Positions 26,050 through 34,511 of a stretch of 64,000 bases of DNA are shown here, piece after piece. The DNA is from SLSG01 sp964477035 (GTDB lineage: Bacteria > Bacteroidota > Bacteroidia > Bacteroidales > UBA7960): contig CAYZCW010000003.1 of NCBI GenBank assembly GCA_964477035.1, positions 1 to 64,000 of the forward strand, in the 5' to 3' direction. The notes beneath the pieces were generated by a model. It did not search any database, was not told where the DNA came from, and saw only the letters and a list, made by a program, of their open reading frames with translations. Position numbers and translations under genes: made by a program. How positions within the stretch are numbered: the first letter of the stretch is position 1; the number at the start of each line of letters is the position of its first letter.

Positions 26050-26826
26050 CTACAACTCCTTGAGCCGGATGTTGCGGAACCACACGTCGTCGCCGTGGTC
26101 CTGCAGTCCGATGTATCCGGGCTCGTACTTTCCGAACCAGGGGAATTCGGCGAACTTGCTGCCGGCCACCTTGCGCTCCCAGTCAGGGGTACCCAGGTGG
26201 TATTCCACAACATTCTCCCCGTTCATGCGGTGGATCACCGTGCCTTTGAAGACGATGACCTCCACCTGGTTCCATTCTCCCGTGGGATGGGCATTCTGGG
26301 GTTTGGCAGGGACCAGGTCGTAGAGCGAGCCGGCCATGCGGTTGCCGTCCTCTCCCAGCATGGCATCGACATGCCCCTCGTTGCAAAGAACCTGCATTTC
26401 AGGCGCCGACTTCCAGATGGGTTCGCCCTCGACCTCCTGGGCCAGGTAAAAAATGCCGCTATTCCCGGCGGGAGATACCTTCCATTCCATCTTCAGGTGA
26501 AAGTCCAGGAACTTCTGATCGTAAATGATGTCCCCTCCTTGTCCGCCGGCCTCACCGGTTCCGGCCCCGAGCACTTTCAGAACGCCGTCCTCGATCACCC
26601 ATCCGGCCTCCGGAAAGGCTTCCCGGTTGTAGCCGCGCCAGCCATCGAATGTCTCTCCGTCAAAAAGCAGGAAAAAACCTTCGTCGATCTCCTGCTGGCT
26701 GAGGGTGTTGATGGGCAGTTCTTCTTCCTGCTCCTCCTGCTGTGGCCGGGGGCCGCAGGCGGTCAGCGCCATGCCGGCGACCACCAGCAGGGCAGTCATG
26801 TTCCGTAATGATTTCATGATTTTCAT
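26050..26826 (-). CDS. DUF1080 lipoprotein (3-keto-disaccharide hydrolase family)
   Basis: 258 residues. The lipoprotein signal peptide ends with the lipobox LTAC at about residue 24. A single DUF1080 jelly-roll domain follows: FFLLFDGETFDGWRG, GDIIYDQKFLDFHLKMEWKV, GNSGIFYLAQ, PEMQVLCNEGH, GEWNQVEVIVFKGTVIHRMNG and GYIGLQDHGDDVWFRNIRLKEL. Members of this Pfam family cleave 3-keto-glycosides after a partner oxidises the sugar at C3. The gene directly upstream on the same strand is a Gfo/Idh/MocA oxidoreductase, exactly such a partner. Substrate glycoside unknown. The protein is probably anchored in the periplasm. Confidence 0.88.
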   Translation of the reverse strand: MKIMKSLRNMTALLVVAGMALTACGPRPQQEEQEEELPINTLSQQEIDEGFFLLFDGETFDGWRGYNREAFPEAGWVIEDGVLKVLGAGTGEAGGQGGDIIYDQKFLDFHLKMEWKVSPAGNSGIFYLAQEVEGEPIWKSAPEMQVLCNEGHVDAMLGEDGNRMAGSLYDLVPAKPQNAHPTGEWNQVEVIVFKGTVIHRMNGENVVEYHLGTPDWERKVAGSKFAEFPWFGKYEPGYIGLQDHGDDVWFRNIRLKEL

Positions 26827-26920
26827 CGTTGGGTTGGTTTATTTGTGAAACATATAAGTACTGTCCGAAGCCGGGTACCGGGTGTTTTACAGGGCCCGGC
26901 CCGTACCTGCCTGGATCCCG

Positions 26921-28393
26921 TTACGGCATGGGCGGCAGATCCCACCCATCCCGGTAAGTGTGCCGGATCAGCTCGCTGGCAAAGGCTTTGGCATTGATCG
27001 GATCGGTCATCGTTTTATCGAATGTCGGATGCCCGTCGGTGATGTCGAAGCCGTCCTCGATCACGATGCGCAGGGTCTCGTCGTCCGAAATATTGGTGAA
27101 CGCCATCTTCTCTCCGTCCCATTCCAGCTCCTTGTGCAATTCCTGCAGGCGCACTGCCAGCACGCCCATCACGACCATCTCGTTGAATGGTCCGGCCTCC
27201 TTAAATGAAGAGGCGGTTTCCAGCCGGTTCTCCGGGCTTTCCTTGCAGGCACGGATCCAGTCCATATAATGACCAAGCTCCACCCGGCGAAGCTTTTTGG
27301 GTGCCTCGGGAACACGGCCCGACAGCAGCCAGGGTCTCAGTCCGTAACAGCCACAGATGAGCTTGTCTTTTGTGCCGTGGAAGATCACCCCCCCTCCGGC
27401 ATCGTTCATGTCCCTGCCTTCGGGCCAGCCTTCAGGCATCAGCGGACGCAGCCCGCCATCATACCAGTCGACCTCCACTTCGGGAAAGCCGATTTTAGAA
27501 TCCGGATGGGCCGGCCTTGCAGGAAACACCATCCGCGCCTTCTGGGCGTTGGGGGCCGAGTCGAGCAGCAGCAGGGTCGAGCTTCCCTGGGCCCGTGCCG
27601 GGTAGCCCAGCTTCAGTCCCTTGAACACCGGGTGCAGGATGTGGCACGCCATATCTCCCAGCGCCCCTGTCCCGAAGTCCCACCAACCCCTGAAGTTCCA
27701 GGGTGTGTAAATCTCATGGTAAGGCCTCATGGGGGCGGGACCGATGAACAGGTCCCAGTTCATCGTGTCAGGCACCGCCTGTACCTCCTTCGGCCGCGGC
27801 AGGCCCTGCGGCCAGATGGGCCGGTCGGTGAAGGCCTCCACTTTGGTCACCTCCCCGATCTCATCGTTCCAGAGCCATTCGCAGATCAGGCTGACGTCCT
27901 CGCCCGAAGACCCCTGGTTGCCCATCTGGGTGGCCACCTGGTAATGTTCGGCAAGGCGGGTCAGCAACCGCGATTCATAGACCGTATGGGTGAGCGGCTT
28001 CTCCACATAGACATGCTTGCCCATGGCGATGGCATGGGCGGCAATGGCCGCATGGGTATGGTCCGATGTGGCCACCATGACCGCATCGATGCTGTCGCCC
28101 ATTTCGTCGAACATGCGGCGCCAGTCCCAGTACTTTCGGGCCCCCGAAAAATGATCGAAACAACGCTGGCTGTAACGCCAGTCCACATCGCAGACGGCCA
28201 CGATGTTCTCGGCTTCCATTTGCCGCAGCACGGCAAAGCCGCGTCCGCCCACGCCCACCCCGGCGATATTCAGTTTGTCGGACGGGGCCTTGTGCCCCAG
28301 CCCGCTAACCACCGTGCTCGGCACGATGGTGAATCCGGCAGTGGCCATGGCGGTGTTGCCGATGAATTTCCTTCTGGTCAGTTTACCCTTCAT
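26921..28393 (-). CDS. Gfo/Idh/MocA family oxidoreductase with Tat signal
   Basis: 490 residues. The N-terminus KLTRRKFIGNTAMATAGFTIVP is a twin-arginine signal, so the protein is exported folded with its cofactor. The Rossmann motif GVGVGGRGFAVLRQM is at about residues 46-60, followed by the VEKPLTH motif and a C-terminal dimerisation domain (WNFRGWWDFGTGALGDMACHIL). Such exported members oxidise or reduce sugar hydroxyls, often at C3, with tightly held NAD(P). It lies 94 bp upstream of the DUF1080 gene on the same strand, as a two-step oxidative deglycosylation unit. The promoter at 28446-28453 abuts a perfect inverted repeat. Confidence 0.9.
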   Translation of the reverse strand: MKGKLTRRKFIGNTAMATAGFTIVPSTVVSGLGHKAPSDKLNIAGVGVGGRGFAVLRQMEAENIVAVCDVDWRYSQRCFDHFSGARKYWDWRRMFDEMGDSIDAVMVATSDHTHAAIAAHAIAMGKHVYVEKPLTHTVYESRLLTRLAEHYQVATQMGNQGSSGEDVSLICEWLWNDEIGEVTKVEAFTDRPIWPQGLPRPKEVQAVPDTMNWDLFIGPAPMRPYHEIYTPWNFRGWWDFGTGALGDMACHILHPVFKGLKLGYPARAQGSSTLLLLDSAPNAQKARMVFPARPAHPDSKIGFPEVEVDWYDGGLRPLMPEGWPEGRDMNDAGGGVIFHGTKDKLICGCYGLRPWLLSGRVPEAPKKLRRVELGHYMDWIRACKESPENRLETASSFKEAGPFNEMVVMGVLAVRLQELHKELEWDGEKMAFTNISDDETLRIVIEDGFDITDGHPTFDKTMTDPINAKAFASELIRHTYRDGWDLPPMP

Positions 28394-28428
28394 GTCTTTT
28401 GAATTTGATTTACACCCCGTTTAAGATT

Positions 28429-28453
28429 CCTGTTCCCATAACAGGCAAATATA
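28429..28453 (-). promoter_or_regulatory. Promoter and candidate operator of the Gfo-DUF1080 operon
   Basis: A -7 box TATATTTG (28446-28453, minus strand) is followed directly by the inverted repeat CCTGTTCCCATAACAGG (28429-28445, 6-bp arms, 5-base spacer). The repeat covers the expected transcription start, a normal place for a repressor site. Confidence 0.5.
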
Positions 28454-28464
28454 AACCATATTGG

Positions 28465-28494
28465 AAAAAAAGCTGTGCGCGACGGGCTTTTTTT
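28465..28494 (-). terminator. Possible terminator after uvrC
   Basis: Arms 28465-28473 and 28486-28494 (A7GC and GCT7) pair over 9 bp. On the minus strand the hairpin starts inside the uvrC stop codon and ends in a T-run. The stem is mostly A/T, so strength is doubtful. Confidence 0.4.
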
Positions 28495-30316
28495 AGCCGG
28501 GACCGGCAGAAAAATGCTCCAGGATCCTGCGGGCCTTTGCCGGTCCGACGGCTGCCGCCAACTCCTCCGGCGCCGCGCGCCGGATGCCGGCCACTGACCG
28601 GAATTGCTGCAGCAAAAGCTGTATGGTTTTGGGGCCCACCCCGGGGATGTTCTGAAGGGTGGAAGCCAGGCTGCCCTTTTCACGACGGCTGCGGTGGTGG
28701 GTGATGCCGAAGCGGTGTGCCTCATCGCGCATATGCTGTATCAGCCTGAGGGTCTCAGACTTTTTGTCGATGTATAGCGGAACGCTGTCTCCCGGAAAAT
28801 AGATCTCCTCCAGCCTTTTTGCAATCCCTATAACGGGCAGCTTTTGCCTCAGGTCCAGCCGGTTCAGGGCGGCGGCCGCGGAGCTTAACTGTCCCTTGCC
28901 CCCGTCCACCACCACCAGCTGCGGCAGCTCCTGTCCCTCGTCGATCAGTCGCCTGTAACGCCGGAAAACCACCTCCTCCATGGAGGCATAATCATTGGGC
29001 CCCTCCACCGTTTTGATGTTGTAATGCCGGTATTCCTTTTTGCTGGGCCGGCCCTGGCGAAAAACCACCATGGCAGCCACCGGGTAGCTGCCCTGGGTGT
29101 TGCTGTTGTCGAAGCATTCGATGTGGACCGGCAGCCGGGGCAGGTGAAGCTCCTCTTTTGCCTTCTCCAGGATGCGGCGGGCATGACGTTCCGGGTCGAC
29201 CAGCTCCTTTTGCTTGTATTTCTCAAGGCGGTAATAGGTGGCGTTGCGCTGGCTCAGCTCGAGGAGCTTTTTCTTGTCGCCCCGCTGGGGCACCACGAAC
29301 TTCACCTCCGGGATGGGCAGGGAGGGTCTCAGGGGCACCACCACCTCTGTGGCATTGCTCTGCAGCCGCTGCCGCAATTCTGTGATGGCCACCTCCAGCA
29401 GCTCCCGGTCGCTTTCATCCAGCTGCTTTTTGATCTCCACCGTATGGGATTGCACCACGGCCCCGTTCACCACCTTGATGAAGTTCACATAGCCGGACCC
29501 GGCATCACTTACGATGCTGTATACATCCACATTGTGGATGCGGGCACTGACCACCATGGACTTGCTTTGAAATCGTTCCAGAAGGCCAATTTTCTCCTTG
29601 ACCACATTGGCCTTCTCGAAGGCGTGTTGTCCGGCATAGTCCTTCATGAGCTGCCGCAGCCGGGCCATGACCCTCGACAGGTTGCCCCGGAGAATGTCTT
29701 CCACCTGTCCGATGGTCTCCAGGTAGTCCGCCTCGTCCTGAAGCCCTTCACAGGGCGCCTTGCAATTACCGATATGGTACTCCAGGCAGCGTTTGAACTT
29801 GCCCGCGCGGATGTTTTCCGGGCTGAGCCTGAGGCGGCAGGTGCGGTACTGAAACAACTGGCGGATCAGCTCCAGCAGGGTGTGCATCATGCGCACCGAG
29901 GCGTAAGGGCCAAAGTAAGTGCTGCCGTCACGCACCAGGTTGCGGGTGGGAAAGATGCGCGGGAAAGGTTCGTTCTTGATGCAGATCCAGGGAAACGTCT
30001 TGTCGTCCTTCAGCATCACGTTGTAACGCGGCTGGTATTTCTTGATCAGGTTGTTCTCCAGCAAAAGGGCATCCAGTTCGCTGCCGACCACGATGTGGCG
30101 GATCTCGGCAATGCGGCGCACCATCAACCGCACCTTGCCGCTCTCAGACTGGTCCCTGTTGAAGTAGGACGCCACCCTTTTGCGCAGGTTCTTGGCCTTG
30201 CCCACATAAAGGATGGTTCCCCTCTCGTCGTAATACTGGTAAACCCCCGGGGCGGCCGGAAGGCTCTTCACCACGGGGCGCAGCTGTTCCCAGTATTTGT
30301 TCCTGGTCACTTTCAT
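28493..30316 (-). CDS. uvrC: Excinuclease ABC subunit C
   Basis: 607 residues. The GIY-YIG nuclease domain at the N-terminus (APGVYQYYDERGTILYVGKAKNLRKRV) makes the 3' incision. The UVR helix pair and the RNase H-like 5' nuclease follow (HIECFDNSNTQGSYPVAAMVVF, then VVVDGGKGQLSSAAAAL). Tandem helix-hairpin-helix motifs close the protein (LQNIPGVGPKTIQLLLQQF). It acts with UvrAB in nucleotide excision repair; uvrA is at 58-61 kb. It starts 3 bp after the ClC gene stop, so the two are probably cotranscribed. Confidence 0.97.
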   Translation of the reverse strand: MKVTRNKYWEQLRPVVKSLPAAPGVYQYYDERGTILYVGKAKNLRKRVASYFNRDQSESGKVRLMVRRIAEIRHIVVGSELDALLLENNLIKKYQPRYNVMLKDDKTFPWICIKNEPFPRIFPTRNLVRDGSTYFGPYASVRMMHTLLELIRQLFQYRTCRLRLSPENIRAGKFKRCLEYHIGNCKAPCEGLQDEADYLETIGQVEDILRGNLSRVMARLRQLMKDYAGQHAFEKANVVKEKIGLLERFQSKSMVVSARIHNVDVYSIVSDAGSGYVNFIKVVNGAVVQSHTVEIKKQLDESDRELLEVAITELRQRLQSNATEVVVPLRPSLPIPEVKFVVPQRGDKKKLLELSQRNATYYRLEKYKQKELVDPERHARRILEKAKEELHLPRLPVHIECFDNSNTQGSYPVAAMVVFRQGRPSKKEYRHYNIKTVEGPNDYASMEEVVFRRYRRLIDEGQELPQLVVVDGGKGQLSSAAAALNRLDLRQKLPVIGIAKRLEEIYFPGDSVPLYIDKKSETLRLIQHMRDEAHRFGITHHRSRREKGSLASTLQNIPGVGPKTIQLLLQQFRSVAGIRRAAPEELAAAVGPAKARRILEHFSAGPG

Positions 30317-30319
30317 GGA

Positions 30320-32098
30320 TCAGTCCTCCGAAAATTCGATCAGCATCTTGCGGTAGACGTTGAACACATTGGACCGGGACACATAGCCCCTGTATTTGCC
30401 TTTGTCCACGACAGCCATATTCCACAACCCGGAATCGCGGAACTTCTTCATGACCGATTCCATGGGCTCGTCCGGGCTGACCGTCGCACGGGGCTGGAAC
30501 ATCAGCTTGCGGACCGTCAGCTCGTCGTATTTGCTGCGGTCGAACATGATCTCCCGCACATCGTCCAGGGTCACGATCCCCAGGAAATCGTTTTCGCGGG
30601 TCACCACGGGAAAAATATTGCGGGGGGAACGGGCGATCACCTGCACCAGGTCGCCCAGGGTCTGGTCGGGCGATACGGTATGGAGGTTGGTTTCGACCAC
30701 CGATTCCACATTCAGCAGGGTCAGCACGGCCTGGTCCTTATGATGGGTAAGCAGCTCTCCCTTTTCTGCCAGCTTCTTGGTGTAGAGGGAGTGCGGCTGG
30801 AAGTAGAACACGGTCAGGTAGGAAATGGACGAGGTGATGATCAGGGGGATGAACAGTTGGTAGCCCCCGGTGATCTCTGCGATCAGGAAGATGGCCGTGA
30901 GCGGGGCATGGATCACGCCGGCGATGAGGCCGGCCATGCCCACCAGGGAAAAATTGTATTCGGAAATGCGGAAGCCGCTGAACAGGTTGACCAGCCTGGA
31001 AAACACGAAACCGGTGATGCCGCCCATGAAGAGGCTGGGGGCAAACACCCCCCCGATGCCGCCCGCCCCGGTGGTCAGGCTGGTGGCGATGGCCTTGAAG
31101 AAGAGCACCATGATCAGGAAACCGATGAACAGCAGCCCGCTGTCGTCCACCAGGTGGCCGAAGGGACTCTCCAGCAGAAGGTTTTCCGGCTGACCCGACA
31201 GCATGCTGCGCATGGTGAAATAGCCTTCCCCGAAGAGCGGGGGAAAAAGGAAAATGAGCACCCCCAGGACGGTGCCGCCGACCAGGGCCCGCTTGTAGGG
31301 CGTGGTGATTTTCTTGATCCGGTTCTCCACCCGGCCGTTCATCCAGGAAAAATACAGCGACACCAGTCCCGTCACCACCCCCAGGGCCACATAAAAGGGC
31401 ACCGACCCGTAATTGAAGGCGTCCCTGAGTGTGAAATAAAACTCCACCTGTTCCCCCAGGAAGAGGGCCGAGAAAATGGCCGCCGTGACGGTGGCGAACA
31501 GCAACGGGATGATGGAGGCTACTGTTAAATCGAGCATGAGCACCTCCAGGGCGAAGATCAAACCGGCGATGGGGGCTTTGAAGATGGCGGCAATGGCGGC
31601 GGCGGCCCCGCAGCCGATGAGCATGGCGCTGCGCTTGTGCCCGAACCTGACCGCCTGGGCCACGTTGGAGCCGATGGCCGCCCCGGTCGACACGATGGGT
31701 GCCTCCATCCCCACCGACCCGCCCAGCCCGCCGGTAAACGTGCAGGCGATGATGGAAGAATAGGTGTTGTGCAGCTTCATCACCCCCTTGTTGCGTGAAA
31801 TGGCATACAGAATGCGGGTGACCCCGTGGCTGATGTCGTCCCTGACGAAGGTGCGCACGTAAAAGACGGTGATCAGGATGCCGATCAGGGGGAACACCAG
31901 GAAGAAGTAATTTTCCATGTGCCTGGCCGGGATGTTCCGCACCCAGGCCTCCAGGTAGTGCACCGAGGTCTTCAGGATAACCGCCGCGATGGAGGCCAGC
32001 AAGCCGATGACCACACACAGGACCAGGGTGAAGTTCCGGTCGCTGATGTGCTTCTGCCGCCATATCAGGAATCTGTCGACCCAGGGTTGCTGTTCCAT
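30320..32098 (-). CDS. ClC family chloride channel/antiporter with CBS domains
   Basis: 592 residues from the ATG at 32098. The open frame upstream to 32470 runs antisense through or beyond a neighbour and is not family-like. The ClC membrane domain (about residues 25-430) has the anion-filter segment GGLGGSVGMEAPIVSTGAAIGSN, which keeps the gating-type Glu in GMEAP, then GCGAAAAIAAIFKAPIAGLIFALE. Two cytoplasmic CBS domains follow (about 455-585). It moves chloride or another anion such as nitrate or fluoride across the inner membrane. The retained Glu favours a proton-coupled antiporter, but this is not decisive. A -7 box is at 32158-32165. Confidence 0.92.
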   Translation of the reverse strand: MEQQPWVDRFLIWRQKHISDRNFTLVLCVVIGLLASIAAVILKTSVHYLEAWVRNIPARHMENYFFLVFPLIGILITVFYVRTFVRDDISHGVTRILYAISRNKGVMKLHNTYSSIIACTFTGGLGGSVGMEAPIVSTGAAIGSNVAQAVRFGHKRSAMLIGCGAAAAIAAIFKAPIAGLIFALEVLMLDLTVASIIPLLFATVTAAIFSALFLGEQVEFYFTLRDAFNYGSVPFYVALGVVTGLVSLYFSWMNGRVENRIKKITTPYKRALVGGTVLGVLIFLFPPLFGEGYFTMRSMLSGQPENLLLESPFGHLVDDSGLLFIGFLIMVLFFKAIATSLTTGAGGIGGVFAPSLFMGGITGFVFSRLVNLFSGFRISEYNFSLVGMAGLIAGVIHAPLTAIFLIAEITGGYQLFIPLIITSSISYLTVFYFQPHSLYTKKLAEKGELLTHHKDQAVLTLLNVESVVETNLHTVSPDQTLGDLVQVIARSPRNIFPVVTRENDFLGIVTLDDVREIMFDRSKYDELTVRKLMFQPRATVSPDEPMESVMKKFRDSGLWNMAVVDKGKYRGYVSRSNVFNVYRKMLIEFSED

Positions 32099-32157
32099 GG
32101 CACGGGCTGTTGGGTGGTTGCTGCCGCCGGGGGCGCCTGGCCCGTCCGACGAAAAAT

Positions 32158-32165
32158 CAAAAATA
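32158..32165 (-). promoter_or_regulatory. -7 box TATTTTTG of the clc-uvrC operon
   Basis: Minus-strand TAnnTTTG, about 60 bases before the ClC ATG. A small GGGG-loop-CCCC hairpin at about 32174-32185 upstream may terminate the neighbouring TIGR03915 transcript. Confidence 0.45.
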
Positions 32166-32225
32166 AGGGATTTGGGGCAAACCCCGAAAGCCACGGACCA
32201 AATTATGCCCGTTGGCGGGACGATC

Positions 32226-33005
32226 TCAGTCCCCCCTCCTGCTTTTCTCGGGCAGGTACTTCCAGTAACGGACCGGCATGGCGCGGCGCATCTGCCGGTG
32301 GTTGCGGCGCTCCAGGATGTTGACGGCATCGTAGTAGCCCTGCCAGAGCCGGCAATAAAAATCCTCGTCCAGGTCGCGGACCCCGGTGGCCAGGTTGCCG
32401 CTGCGCAGGTCGATGCGGTGGTTCTCCAGGACGATCTCCCTGACCGCCAAGGTATCGTAATAGATGCCATACTGTCTGCGGGTGTCGTAGATCACCCACT
32501 TCTGTCCCCCGTAACGGTTCCTGAAATGCCGGGCCAGCAAACGAAGGATGTCGTGGTCGGGCGCCACCGGGGCGAAGTACATGCCGTCGGCCGTCTTCTG
32601 AAAGCGCACCAGCCCGTGGAAACGGTGCACTTCAAGCTTCACCCGCCGGGCCATCTGCACCAGCCGGAACACGGTTTCATCGAGCAGGTTCAGGTGGTAC
32701 CCGGGGTCCCCTCCACGAAACACCTTTTCCAGGTACTGCCACAGCAGCATCTCGGTTTGCGGCTCCTGCGCCAGGAAAGCCACGTGCACCAGCCGGGCAT
32801 TTTTCATGCTTGTTTTCTGTTCCAGCCCCTCCCACACCCGCCGGGCCTGGGTGTCGTTTCGTCGGATGGGCAAGAGGTCTCCCAGGGGCATCTGCACGCC
32901 CGGGCGTTCTGCCAGGATGGCTTCGGGGCGCTGCCGGCCGGCGAAGGCCCGGAACACCACCGTGAGGAAGCCTTCGAAAGTGCCGTCGTAAGTGTAGGTG
33001 GGCAT
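32226..33005 (-). CDS. TIGR03915 family putative DNA repair protein (DUF4130-like)
   Basis: 259 residues. The N-terminus YTYDGTFEGFLTVVFRAFAGRQRPEAI and the C-terminal region (FQKTADGMYFAPVAPDHDILRLLARHFRNRYGGQKWVIYDTRRQYGIYY) match the SAM-metalloenzyme-associated family. That family is encoded beside a radical SAM protein in many bacteria. The exact reaction is not known. Family context points to repair or modification of DNA, and the tail resembles a uracil-DNA-glycosylase-associated region in fused relatives. The gene follows the TIGR03916 radical SAM gene after 38 bp, nearly all of it a 7-bp tandem repeat that reaches the start codon. Confidence 0.85.
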   Translation of the reverse strand: MPTYTYDGTFEGFLTVVFRAFAGRQRPEAILAERPGVQMPLGDLLPIRRNDTQARRVWEGLEQKTSMKNARLVHVAFLAQEPQTEMLLWQYLEKVFRGGDPGYHLNLLDETVFRLVQMARRVKLEVHRFHGLVRFQKTADGMYFAPVAPDHDILRLLARHFRNRYGGQKWVIYDTRRQYGIYYDTLAVREIVLENHRIDLRSGNLATGVRDLDEDFYCRLWQGYYDAVNILERRNHRQMRRAMPVRYWKYLPEKSRRGD

Positions 33006-33036
33006 TGGTTGTTGGTTGTTGGTTGTTGGTGGTTGG
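33005..33036 (-). repeat. 7-bp tandem tract (GGTTGTT) filling the TIGR03916-TIGR03915 gap
   Basis: Three perfect GGTTGTT units (33007-33027, plus strand) and a degenerate GGTGGTTGG end. On the transcribed strand the message reads CCAACAA-type repeats right up to the ATG of the downstream gene. Related tracts occur at 40771-40847 and 61011-61105. Confidence 0.85.
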
Positions 33037-33043
33037 CCAAAGG

Positions 33044-34291
33044 CTAATCGCCGAAAGCCAATACCAGTTGGTTGGCGGGTTCCTTTTTATTTGTCAGCAG
33101 TTTGCGCCGGATCTGTTCCGGTGGCAGGGAGGCCGCAGCGGGGGGCAGTTCCCGGCACAGGATGAAGTAGCGGGCCCGGTTCAGCGCCACCCCCATGCGC
33201 CTGAGGTGGGTGAAGGTCACACTGCCGAAACGGCGGTTGGCCACGATCAGCCGGGCGGAGCGCACCCCGATGCCGGGCACGCGCAGGATCATTTCGTAAG
33301 GGGCCCTGTTCAGGTCGACCGGGAACTGCTGGGGATTGCGCAGGGCGAAGGCCAGCTTGGGATCCATGTGGGGATCGAGCGACAGGTGCTGTTCATCCAG
33401 GATCTCGTCGTAACGAAAGTGGTAGAAGCGCATCAGCCAGTCGGCCTGGTAGAGGCGGTTCTCCCGCAGCAGGGGCGGCTTCTGCAGGACGGGCAGGCGG
33501 CTGTCGCCGGGGTTCACGGGCACGAAGCCGGAATAGTACACCCTTTTGAGCTGCTGTTCCCCGTACAGGCCGGCGGCCAGCTTCAGGATGCCGAAGTCGG
33601 TTTCCGGACTGGCCCCGACCACCAGCTGGGTGCTTTGTCCGGCCGGGGCAAAGCGGGGTGCCTTTTTGTATTTGCGCCGCTCCTCCCGGCTTTCCAGGAT
33701 GCCCTGCCGGATCTGGTTCATGGGGCTGTACACACTGGGATAGTCCTTCTCTGGCGCCAGCAGCTTCAGGCTGGATTCGGACGGGATCTCGATGTTCACG
33801 CTGATGCGGTCGGCCCATAGCCCGGCCTCTGCCACGAGGCCGGGGGAGGCCCCCGGGATGGCCTTCAGGTGGATGTAGCCGTGGAAGCGGTGCTCCTGCC
33901 TCAGGGTCCGCGCCACGGCCACCAGGCGTTCCATGGTGTGGTCCGGGCTCACGACCACCCCGGAGCTGAGGAAAAGTCCCTCGATGTAATTGCGCCGGTA
34001 GAAATTCAGGGTGAGGTCCACCAGTTCCTTCACGGTGAAGGCGCTGCGGGGCACGTCGTTGCTGCGGCGGTTCACACAGTAGGCGCAGTCGTAGATGCAG
34101 TGGTTGGTATAGAGGATCTTGAGCAGGGAGATGCAGCGGCCGTCCTCCGTGAAGGAATGGCACACCCCGGCATGCACGGCATGGCCCAGGCCGTCTCCCC
34201 TGCTGCGGCGGCTGCCGCTGGAGGAGCAGGACACATCGTACTTGGCCGCATCGGCCAGGATGCGCACCTTGCCCAGCACCTTGCCGTTCAT
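33044..34291 (-). CDS. Putative DNA modification/repair radical SAM protein (TIGR03916)
   Basis: 415 residues. The radical SAM [4Fe-4S] motif CIYDCAYC (CxxxCxxC) is at about residues 65-72 within LYTNHCIYDCAYCVNRRSNDV, followed by SAM-fold segments (IEGLFLSSGVVVSPDHTMERL, GYIHLKAIPGASPGL). The C-terminus carries a helix-hairpin-helix DNA-binding motif (PYEMILRVPGIGVRSARLIVANR). The cysteine in the N-terminal VSCSSSGSRR stretch is also typical. It is expected to act on DNA together with the TIGR03915 partner encoded next; the substrate lesion is not known. A loose inverted repeat TGATT-N7-AATCA lies 20 bases upstream of the start. Confidence 0.88.
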   Translation of the reverse strand: MNGKVLGKVRILADAAKYDVSCSSSGSRRSRGDGLGHAVHAGVCHSFTEDGRCISLLKILYTNHCIYDCAYCVNRRSNDVPRSAFTVKELVDLTLNFYRRNYIEGLFLSSGVVVSPDHTMERLVAVARTLRQEHRFHGYIHLKAIPGASPGLVAEAGLWADRISVNIEIPSESSLKLLAPEKDYPSVYSPMNQIRQGILESREERRKYKKAPRFAPAGQSTQLVVGASPETDFGILKLAAGLYGEQQLKRVYYSGFVPVNPGDSRLPVLQKPPLLRENRLYQADWLMRFYHFRYDEILDEQHLSLDPHMDPKLAFALRNPQQFPVDLNRAPYEMILRVPGIGVRSARLIVANRRFGSVTFTHLRRMGVALNRARYFILCRELPPAAASLPPEQIRRKLLTNKKEPANQLVLAFGD

Positions 34292-34401
34292 GATCCTTCT
34301 CCTTGGAAAATGATTGGTTTTTAATCAAAACCCGCCCCCTTAATATAGGGGAAATTCTGGACCATGGCAAAGGCCGGGCAAAAAAATACGGGAGGACAAA
34401 A

Positions 34402-34427
34402 AAGCCCCGGGCGGGGGCCCGGGGCTT
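34402..34427 (-). terminator. Intrinsic terminator after the choice-of-anchor L gene
   Basis: An 11-bp perfect stem (AAGCCCCGGGC, 34402-34412, with 34417-34427), 4-base G loop, followed on the minus strand by a T-run. It separates the surface-protein gene from TIGR03916. Confidence 0.85.
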
Positions 34428-34511
34428 AAAAAAGATTAAAGCGAAGGAGATGGGGCGGGTCATTTGATTCCCCGCCTTTAATGTCCGGTCTTTCGTGCTG
34501 CGTTCCTCGTC

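Noticed and set aside
29024..31528. 834-codon open frame antisense to uvrC and the ClC gene
   Set aside because: It spans two well-supported genes on the other strand. It is rich in His, Gln and Gly, as expected from high-GC shadows, and shows no domain.
32099..32470. Upstream extension of the ClC reading frame
   Set aside because: The extra 124 codons run through the TIGR03915 gene and encode low-complexity Ser/Thr/Arg sequence; the family start is the ATG at 32098.
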